A stretch of 64,000 nt of DNA from Dipylidium caninum (lineage: Eukaryota > Platyhelminthes > Cestoda > Cyclophyllidea > Dipylidiidae). Shown piece by piece: positions 56,206 to 64,000 of this stretch. A program made the translations under genes and the position numbers. Below the pieces are notes generated by a model. It was not told where the DNA came from. It did not search any database and saw only the letters and a program-made list of their open reading frames with translations. Numbering within the stretch: position 1 is the stretch's first letter; each line of letters opens with the position of its first letter. Location of the stretch: the NCBI GenBank assembly GCA_017562135.1, contig QEYB01000821.1, forward strand, positions 1 to 64,000, written 5' to 3'.

Positions 56206-56770
56206 TGATGGCCTATTTGTCTGGCCTCCCAATCTCCCACCTCACCGCCCTCGCGTTCTTCAGCGTGCAATATGGAACAGAAATAACACTCTATGGTTTA
56301 ACCTCCAGTGTACTTAGCGATAATTTCATTTCTTCTGTCATTTACCCGAGTGCCCTGCCCACTGTATGCACGCAGCCCTAATGCGATGTATCTCAGTCTT
56401 TAGACAGCCCGTTGTCAGTCATGCAACGTATTCAATGGCCTCCTCAGCATAGTAATGGTGACGAATCACAAGGATTTCGTTAACATCGTGATGATAGGAA
56501 GTACCAGAACATTATATTTGGTGGTAGATTTGGAGAACTTCAATGAAGGAGCATTGGGAGTGGTTTTTCGGATTCTTCTCGAAATTGAAGTATAAAAGGT
56601 AGTCACGGGCAGCTCTCTGACCTTGTTCATTCGAATCACAAGATTCCCACATACTGCTTCCTAAAAGACAAGAATTTCCTTCCTTCGGCCCATGTAACAT
56701 CTCGAACAACACATTCCGTGGTGCCTAAATTGTCGAGGCATTCGGTTTTGCAGCAGTGTTTTAGAAATCG
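56206..56770 (+). pseudogene. Family A pseudogene (locus 17)
   Basis: The exon 1 remnant has an internal ATG (56209) and then Ala-Tyr-Leu-Ser-Gly-Leu-Pro-Ile-Ser-His-Leu-Thr, the middle of the family signal peptide. The donor GT is mutated to AT (56330 region). An exon 2 start word is recognisable near 56405, and a degenerate exon 2 core at 56480-56580 reads Asn-Ile-Val-Met-Ile-Gly-Ser-Thr-Arg. Exon 3 starts near 56712 with Phe-Arg-Gly-Ala and then TAA in place of Tyr, and is lost after about 15 codons. It is clearly inactive. Confidence 0.6.
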
Positions 56771-56839
56771 CCTCTGGCGAGCCTGTCAACATCGAATCCT
56801 CAATCTGTTGAGGTGGTGTCTCGACTCATGACTTTTGTT

Positions 56840-57080
56840 TGTGCCGACCTTAGTTCGCTCGTGAATCAAACCTCTGGGACAGGGTAGGCCAGATGGCAGA
56901 CATGCTGAATGAGCCTTCCCTTTCCTGTTTTCCTGCTGGTCAGATAAAACCCTTTTTCACTTGTGATTGTCGTTCTCGCCAATCTCCTCACAGTGTCCCC
57001 ACAGTTTGAGTGCCGACCTTGTCTAAGGGGTGTTTCACCCAGGGTTCCACCTTTTACCTCAGCTATCTTTCAGTCACGGG
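56840..57080 (+). repeat. Dispersed repeat R3, copy b
   Basis: Partner of 34350-34660. In this copy an open frame (56963-57223) runs through, but it is closed in the partner. Confidence 0.6.
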
Positions 57081-57239
57081 CCTCCAATGGTACTGGTGAC
57101 ACCAACTGTGGCACGCTTTTATCCATCCCCGGAGTAGAGCCACAGGCAAACTCCTCAACCTTATTGAAATCTCAATCTATTGACTACTCACGCAAATGCT
57201 CTTCAACGTGTTTCGGAAAGTAAAAGTAAAAGTTCGTAT

Positions 57240-59370
57240 GCCAATTACCTCGTGATCTGCAATACCTCTTGATCCGCAATGACAGATTTGACAATGACTT
57301 GTAGGTAAAAGTTGATCATATCATACGAGCACGCTCAATACGATAGAAAATGCAGTTGCAAAGTGGGTATCCTGGGTTTCAATAGCCGGTTTATTGTGCC
57401 TAGAGCCGTGATGAAAGAGTAAATAGATACCAGGACAACGACATGCTTGAGTGGGGGGGGAGGGAAGTTTACACAAATTGGTGAAATCCGAGTCTTACTG
57501 TCCCGTCTGTCCTCCTCGCCTCCTGGCCTCATAACGGCTACGCTCAAAGGGCCACATCTACTGCTGGCCCTCGTTGAGATCTTTTGCTTGTCTTCATATA
57601 GGTGTTGCACGCCAGTTTTGGGATGTTGTGTGGGAGAAAGAGGTGTCTATCGCTACCGTTTACGTCCTTTGCTGCTGCACACTGCCGCATGATATACTAA
57701 CGTTGGTACTCGATCTCACATCTCTAATGCCAAAGGCTGACTGCTCACATTTTAACCACCTTTCTCATAATTGCTCCGTCAACCGCGCTCTAGATGCGCA
57801 GCATTCTGCCGCCTTCCACATCACCTTGTCAAGTGCCGAACGCTGTCACCACACCTTGGGATATACTGGGAATCCATGGTGGTTGGAGGTGGCGTCTACG
57901 AAGCAAATTAATTGGTTTTTGTAACACAGAGTGGCAATGACCGGAAGGACCGTCATGCAATTTCTTCATTAGCATCCCAAGAAGAAATACGTATCGCAAT
58001 TTTACTGAAAATTGTAAAACGGTGAGGGTACCGTGTTCAAAGAAATGGTCTAAATAAGTTGGGTGGGGGTGAAAGTGTCCATTTTATGTCTCTTCAAATG
58101 ATCGTGACACACGATCATCCGAGGCCCGACAGCGCATCCAGCGAGGCCAAACGCTCACTCCCCTTAAGACCATCCAGGTAGTAAAAGGTCATTCCAAAAG
58201 ACCGGGCTGGGGGATGAATACTTTGCTCTGTCTGCAAATAGGCATGACTGCTGTGAAACAACTCATCTCTCTCAGAAATGACCATGTTTCCCGATGTGGG
58301 TTTGAGGGCATTGATCGTGCATCATGCCTGTTCCGGTTAGCCATAACGCGTTGATTAGGCTCACCGAACCCTAGAAATCGAAGGTGTCTACTCAACAGTA
58401 GCTTGCGCGGAGTAGCCACTTCACTTGCTCCGCAAGCAGTTATCCGAAGACAAGCCCTTAGTGTGGAGCTCTCGTTATTTTCCAGCAAAGTTGCCGTCGA
58501 TTACATCAATACGGCCCTTCTTTAGATTAAAATTTCATTCACTTCCAGATTTTGTTCCACCCATGGCTGTTGTCACAGCTGGATAGGACAGATGCTCAAC
58601 AATGGTTTAACGGCGAGATCGCTGCAGAGCAAACATAGTAACTGGTAGCTGTTTCCTGAGAGAAAGCTCAGTATTATCATCACTGCCAGAGGAAAGTGTG
58701 GATCATGAGTCCCACACGGCAGTTTTTGGCGCTGATCGCGGTTTGATGAACGGGCAAACAGCATCAGCACGCTCAAAAAGGATCAGTCAAACCTCAAGCA
58801 CTTGGGGTGTAACTTGTGAGGTTCCACGGGTTAAGTGTGAACTACCGGGTCGGACATGGGCCGCGCCAAATAAAAACTGGCCTCAGTCCTCGGCTCAACC
58901 ACCTGTGGTTAGACTGCCCTCCTCGTCTGGCATTGCCATACTCGCTTGCGTATCAGGCAGCGGTACTGCAATCGGATGCCGTAAACGTTATTTTACATAG
59001 GTTACATTTATTATCACCTACACTTGAACTATGCCCTTACAAACGGTTAAACAAACGCCTATTGTTTAAGGGGATCCAAGACTCTTTTAACGAAACCTCG
59101 TCAGTTCTCGCACCCCTCACTCATGAAGATCGTCTGTTGTTCCCTACAAGTGGTGCGGCGAGAGGGCGAGAATTCCGCAAGCTTGAAAAAGCGCATTTAC
59201 ACAAACAGCTGAAACCGCAACAAAAATGTGTTTCGGTGGTAGGAGTCAAAACCGTTAGCACCAAAATCATCAGTTGGATGCCATAAACGTTTTTAACTAT
59301 TTGGAATATAAAGTGCCAACGTACTTGTGCTTTTCCGACAAATAGCCACTTTTCTTGCTCTCTTTCTTCC
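57240..59370. other. No gene supported
   Basis: The longest frames are 57574-57924 (+, 116 codons) and 58816-59286 (+, 156 codons). The latter is neither low-complexity nor repeated in the window and would deserve a database search, but it has no signal peptide, splice boundary or motif I recognise. Confidence 0.3.
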
Positions 59371-59379
59371 CCTTCGGTT

Positions 59380-59597
59380 GCGTACGCTTTCGCAGTCACG
59401 AAGTCGTCTCATTTAAATACAGGGGTCGCATCCGCTATAATAGGGACGAAGGAGTATTCTCGATGGTAAAGACCTGGGGCCGTGAAATGGCATATCAGCA
59501 GTCAGTTGAAGAGACAAGTATCCGAAAGGACATCGTAGCTGCCTTCACTTCGGCTATGCGCATTGCCACTTGTCGAGTGTGTCAAACAAGAAATTAG
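59380..59597 (+). pseudogene. Family A exon 3, subtype C, second copy
   Basis: Close copy of 23765-23990. The frame is kept from Ser-His-Glu-Val-Val-Ser through Gly-Val-Phe-Ser-Met-Val-Lys-Thr and the Glu-Glu-Thr helix to Ala-Thr-Cys-Arg-Val. It lacks about six codons in the middle and ends earlier at TAG. The AG acceptor of the 23.7 kb copy reads CG here (TTCGGTTG vs TTTAGTTG), so it could not be spliced in the same way. Confidence 0.5.
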
Positions 59598-59689
59598 TCA
59601 AACATTTCGTCTGCCGCTTTGGCTGGTTCTGGCTTTACCTACTAATGAAGTAGTTCAGGCCTCTAAGGAAATGAAGCTGTTTAATCTTT

Positions 59690-60310
59690 CTGAGTGGATT
59701 TGAATAGCCTTGTAGAGCACGATGCGATAGACTGCAGGTAGACATCAAATGGGCTGGGAGGAATTCCACTTCCACCGTTTTGTCGTAGAACATTCGGTGC
59801 TGTAGTAAGAAAGGAGAATATACGAGGCGTTCACTTAGTGTCTTCCACCGTTGTACACCTCATCTTCTTAGACGCTGGGTTTCGCGCAATATCATGGATG
59901 TCTGCGGTCATGCTTGAAATTTTCAGTAGCTGACAGTTTTCATGCATTCCCCACTGCATTACCACAACGCTATTCAATTTCAAATTACGCACTTCATCCG
60001 ATGAACGACAATATCCCACCTAAGATGGGTATGAGTGTGATTTCGAAGCTAACTGACGGAAAGTGTCTTCAAGGTGAACCCGATTCCCTTTCCTTGCCAT
60101 AGGAATTGTGTGAGAGTGCAATCAGAGTTGCATTTAAACCGCTCATGACTGTCATGCCAGCTACTTTGAAGGATGTAACCCCGGAAATATCCTGTACCTA
60201 CGAACTGAAAGCCAATGTGCAGAAAACATGCAGACGTAATGGAAGGCGTCAGTAAATGGAAAACAAACGGAAAGTAAAGTCTGTACAAGACTTGGATTAA
60301 GTTTACTAGC
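59690..60310 (-). repeat. Dispersed repeat R4, copy b
   Basis: Matches 26280-26600 and 24083-24200, including the TATTACAG/CTACAG acceptor-like site next to CACCGAATGTTCTAC on the minus strand. The order exon 3 subtype C followed by R4 is the same here and at 23.8-24.2 kb, so these two blocks are duplicates of each other. Confidence 0.65.
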
Positions 60311-61290
60311 GCAAAGCGCATCTGAAAACGGCATTGAACAGAGCGTGTAGAGCCGTAAATAGAAATGAGATGAGTAGGGGTGAACTCGTAGCCCAATTTG
60401 ACCTACAGAGTTTCGTACAAATTTTGGACATCCTGTACCCCCCTTTCTACAATACGTGTCACTTTTCCCATTGTCCTTGTCACCTTAACCATGTGGTCAG
60501 GGAAAAAGTGGGAAATCGGGAAAGGCTCACATGGAGGTAGTTATCAATGGACTGCCCGCTGATCCACGGGTCGGTCAAGTTCATGCTTTGCGATTCACAG
60601 GGGCAGAAGCGTGCCGTTACTACGGCATGCCATAAGTTGCGGGAGGGGAAGACGGAAGACGGAGATGCGAGGTAAAAGGCTTTGTTGTGAGGAGGTGGAA
60701 GAGTGGAGAGATGTGCTGCATTTCTGCGGTCGGTGGATGGGTCGAAAGGGGATAAGCATGGTTCGCATATTAAGCCGGTGGAGAAAAACACAAGTCGACG
60801 AGCAGTTGGAAGCACAACATTGAGAGGCAGGAGAAGCATGGAGTCATCAACAGACCTTACTGAGTTCGAGCGGAGATCATCACTCCCGATGTGGCCTACT
60901 TCAGCATTTGACATCAAACAATCTCCTCCAATGCTCCCAGACATCAGATAGACTTTTCCATATTCGGATACCAAAATGTAAGGGTGTATTACTTTGAGAA
61001 GGCGGTAAATATGGAAAATTTGTGCTCATAAACAGATTGGTGAGAAGAAGGGGGTTTTCTGAGCTACCACCTACTTCCACTCTGTTAAGCCGTAAGCTTC
61101 GAGAGAGCGAGGATTCAGCGTTTGCGTGTGTTTGCATGACGCCTAGTAGGGGTAGGTTTTAGTTTCGCTTCCACCTTGACCTCACGGAGTGAGTTGATAC
61201 CTCACCGGGGATTGCGAGTCCCCTAATAAATGCTTTGTGTTACGGTCACCACGAGACGAGGACGCATATATTTGATCGCGCTGAGGGTCC
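60310..61290. other. No gene supported
   Basis: Overlapping short frames on both strands (60480-60974 - is the longest). No copies or motifs were recognised. Confidence 0.35.
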
Positions 61291-61299
61291 TCAGATTCA

Positions 61300-61500
61300 T
61301 CAGTCGACTGCGCAACTTGCAGCGATGCGTTGGCATTGCATCGGAGACTCTATTTCTGCCATGCCTTGTAGAAAATATTCATGGGAAACAAATGAAAACC
61401 ACTAAAGGCGTTTAGAAGTATGCCAACATCATCTTAATATTGCTGTATTTGCCACATTAGAGAGCAGGTTGGGGAAGGAGAGAGAAAGACTGGACACAGA
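61300..61500 (+). repeat. Dispersed repeat R5, copy b
   Basis: Partner of 27000-27210. Confidence 0.6.
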
Positions 61501-61946
61501 ATGAATGCTCCTGACTGGATCAGGTAGGTGCCAACCATTCTTCGTGGCCTCCACGCCCTCAAAAGCGCGGTCAATCCCTTGCAGCCACGTAGATGCTCCT
61601 CGTCACACACTGCCAAACTCGATTATCGCCATGCCCATTGTCTTGCTGCTCAAGGTGCCTATGATCAGTCTGGAGGAGGAGACATAGAGTCCTGATTCCG
61701 TCTCGTCCAGCGCCGCTGATTATGAGAACACGGTGAGGAGGCCTACTCGACGATTCTCATCCTCCCCTCTGAGGCAATTCCATTCAGAGTTCCCACTGTC
61801 TCCTTCTTTTCACAACCAGCACATTTTCCGGTAACCCTTACCACCAGGAAATCACCTACAGGTCGACCACTCCTGCTCTATGCTTCATTTGTTCACCCTG
61901 TGCTTTAACAGCCTGATTCGATGACACGCAAAGTTGTGCAATTCAG

Positions 61947-62538
61947 AATCCTGTCAACCGCGGAATTCTGCCTACCCAACTAGTGACATGAGAATTGCAT
62001 GTTACCTAACGCGGGAGGCTATAGTGAATATGGCAATGAGAAATCTCGGAGGCAGTAGATACTTGTGGACCAATGTCAGAAGCGCCGAATGGGGCACATG
62101 ATTACGCCAAATTCAGTCCGGCAACTATGAATATGAGATAATCATACGCGAAAATCGCCTCCATTATAGTTATCTTCATTTCGAAGATCAGCAAATTATA
62201 TATCAAGATCGACGCTCAAACTTCGGAAACACTGTGAAGAGATTGGCGAGAACGACAGATAGATGGCTTTCTTCTCATTTTATAGAACTCTAAACATAAA
62301 TGAACGTCCTTCTTCAGTGAGAAAGAGATTACCCCAGTCGGAATGTAATTTCGAAGTGCGCATCAACTGTCGGTCATTCTCGGTGTATTTCGAGTCTGGC
62401 ATTTTTCACCGTTTCTCCAAAAATATTCTTTTCTGGAAAAAAGCACACTACACGACGGTTAGAGACAGAATTCTTGAGATACAAAAGCTGCCGATAATGC
62501 GAGGCCGGATATCTCGGGTTAGGCAGCATCCAATCTAG
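61947..62538 (+). pseudogene. Family A exon 2 (subtype G) and possible exon 3, one stop
   Basis: An AATTCAG acceptor (AG at 61945-61946) is followed by Ser-Cys-Gln-Pro-Arg and then Asp-Met-Arg-Ile-Ala-Cys-Tyr-Leu, matching Pro-Cys-Gln-Pro-Pro and Ile-Met-Arg-Ile-Ala-Lys-His-Leu of locus 5 with the same spacing. The frame stays open for about 85 residues with a single TGA, probably from an Arg codon CGA, in the Trp-x-Thr-Arg-Leu segment. The usual GT donor is not present at the expected end. A TTTTATAG acceptor near 62283 precedes an open frame with Cys-Asn-Phe-Glu-Val-Arg-Ile-Asn, whose relation to exon 3 is uncertain. This is the most divergent copy that keeps nearly all of exon 2. Confidence 0.5.
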
Positions 62539-63190
62539 GTGAGTCGTCAAGTGATATTTGAGACGGATGAATTGAAACCTACCAAAATTCCCACTCTCTT
62601 GGATATTTGCCAACGACACATCCAGCACATGGTAATTCAAAGTCTTGATTGGGGCGACTTCATGAAAAGGCTTATCCGCTCGACATACTCCTTTGAATGC
62701 GAATGCCTCGAGGGTTTAAAGCCGCGGGTTACGTGGTTAGATATTAGAGGGGAAGAAGGACTGAACGAGTTCGCGCGGAATCTCTTCACTTGTCACTGAC
62801 ATTTCAAACTCGCGACCACCTGCAACTGTACTCAGAAGGGTCCACGATTTGGACTAGCCTAAATCGGCCAGCAAGTGCCATGATCTGGACAGGTCTCCAA
62901 TCAACATGCTACTGAAAGTCTTGTACGCAAAGTGCTCCTCCACGCCCATCATGACGTAGTGCTCGTGGACTATGTACGGTGGCTGACCAAGTGCAGTGTG
63001 TGCCGAGTGAGCTGCATCGTTTCAGGCTGGTAAACAATGCAGTGGGTGAGACTCTTGATGAGGGGCTGGAAGACGGCCAATGTTCCGCAAGCACTCAGGA
63101 GGTGAAAACACAGAGTTCAGTCTCACGAGGCCCCGTTGAACATGCGGAGGGGAGGGAGGTGACGATGCTGAACGAATTGACTATCATGAA
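62520..63190 (-). pseudogene. Family A pseudogene (locus 19), three exons
   Basis: The exon 1 remnant reads Met-Ile-Val-Asn-Ser-Phe-Ser-Ile-Val-Thr-Ser from the ATG near 63187, then Ser-Ala-Cys-Ser-Thr and Glu-Leu-Cys-Val-Phe-Thr-Ser followed by TGA. Exon 2 (about 62945-62790) keeps His-Phe-Ala-Tyr-Lys-Thr-Phe-Ser-Ser-Met-Leu-Ile-Gly-Asp and Gly-Arg-Glu-Phe-Glu-Met-Ser-Val, with one TAG. The exon 3 remnant (62640-62535) has Asn-Tyr-His-Val-Leu-Asp-Val-Ser-Leu-Ala-Asn and then a frameshift. The order and orientation of all three exons are retained. Confidence 0.6.
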
Positions 63191-63649
63191 GGTACACGTT
63201 TCACCAGACGCTGTCTTTTCCGAAGACTCCTTCTCTCCCCCCTCCTCCCCCCCTCCACTTTTTGAGTCCTGCCGCAACTTCTATCGGCTAAGCACCGTTG
63301 TGGTGCAGACGTGTGCCTACTCCCGTCTCGCCAGTCACAGACGTAAACAGTTGTTGGACCATAAATTCAGGTCGTTATTGCCATTATCGACCAAATAAAT
63401 AAACATCTCCTCTCGTCTTTACCAATCAAACAATCGAAATGCACTTAGACTATGGAAAGTCTGCACTTGCTGTCTACCGCAGCTACAACTGCTCTATCTT
63501 CCGTAATGTGCGTATTTCTTCGTTCACCTGTCTAAGACGTCCGGTAATTCGCAATTCCATGATTATTTTCTTCGACTGAAGTGCACTCAAAGTGGCCTAG
63601 CTCTTTTCCACCCTTCTCAAGGAGACGCATTCCATTGCTGAATGTCGTT

Positions 63650-63910
63650 ACTTGCTAAAACGACTTTCAAAAGCCAAGGAGATGTTCATCACTGCTTCCC
63701 CAATACTGGCGTGTGGAGGAAAATACCGGTGAGTCGTTGGGGAACTCACAAAACTGGCTGAATGGTAAGATCGTTACAAACTAGGCATGCCATCTTGTGT
63801 CCCAATTTCTGACAACAACTTAACGAAACAACAATCTCAACGTGACTTGCATTTCAGGTAGAAGTCGTGGAATGTGGGTAACATTGGTCAGTTTACGGTC
63901 TGTCGTGTTG
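63650..63910 (+). repeat. Dispersed repeat, partner of 16680-16870
   Basis: Shares AGCCAAGGAGATGTT, CCCAATAC and TTTCTGACAACAACTT. It suggests that another subtype E unit starts or ended near the window edge. Confidence 0.55.
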
Positions 63911-64000
63911 TAACAAAAGGGCAAACAGACAGCAAACGTTCACACAGTGTGGACAATAACCGTGCCAAGGGTTAGAATGGAGCGAATTGTTGTGAAATCC

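Noticed and set aside
58816..59286. 156-codon frame on the + strand
   Set aside because: No motif or copy found by eye; kept only as a target for a database search.
1..64000. Bacterial operon, CRISPR array, rRNA or tRNA genes
   Set aside because: No long contiguous coding, no regularly spaced identical repeats, and no convincing tRNA B-box plus cloverleaf were seen. Spliced small exons indicate a eukaryote.

Overview
This is eukaryotic (animal) genomic DNA, not prokaryotic. Coding capacity is broken into short exons with GT-AG introns of about 50-90 bp, there are TATA boxes with a fixed spacing to start codons, AATAAA-type signals follow stop codons, long stretches are noncoding, and there are microsatellites. 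A parasitic helminth, perhaps a tapeworm, is my guess from the look of a multicopy secreted-protein array; no diagnostic marker gene is present, so this is weak.

The window is a mosaic of duplicated, inverted and decayed copies of one fast-evolving family of small predicted secreted proteins, here called family A. The ancestral gene has three coding exons of 127, 256 and 223 nt (intron phases 1 and 2). Exon 1 is a signal peptide, exon 2 begins with a conserved Cys-x-Pro segment, and exon 3 begins with a Gly-Ala-Tyr-x-Ile motif and ends with a conserved Cys a few residues before the stop. One fully intact copy is visible: 48319-49046 on the + strand, 201 aa. A second, nearly intact copy (24723-25471, +) is one base short in exon 2. 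It faces an almost identical inverted copy (22859-22115, -) across a 0.76 kb spacer. About twenty other loci are single exons or pseudogenes with stops, frameshifts, internal deletions or insertions. Several copies share a TATA box 51-54 nt upstream of the ATG.

Layout: 1-9.3 kb, two broken family A loci and mostly noncoding DNA. 9.5-20.6 kb, degenerate copies of a second multi-exon unit (family B), a large inverted duplication (11.6-13.1 / 16.3-18.7 kb), a family A pseudogene and a tandem duplication. 20.8-27.1 kb, the family A core with the palindrome. 27-42.8 kb, scattered single exons, one recombined short gene (32.0-32.5 kb) and dispersed repeats. 44.3-46.4 kb, the best-preserved family B copy. 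47.5-49.1 kb, the intact family A gene. 50-64 kb, more family A remnants, a duplicate of the 31.7-33.2 kb block carrying a coding-like insertion, and diverged exon 2 and exon 3 types.

I could not assign either family to a named protein family. What the window shows well is birth-and-death evolution: whole units including promoter and 3' flank are copied in both orientations, and fragments recombine. No rRNA, tRNA, CRISPR array or complete transposon was recognised.
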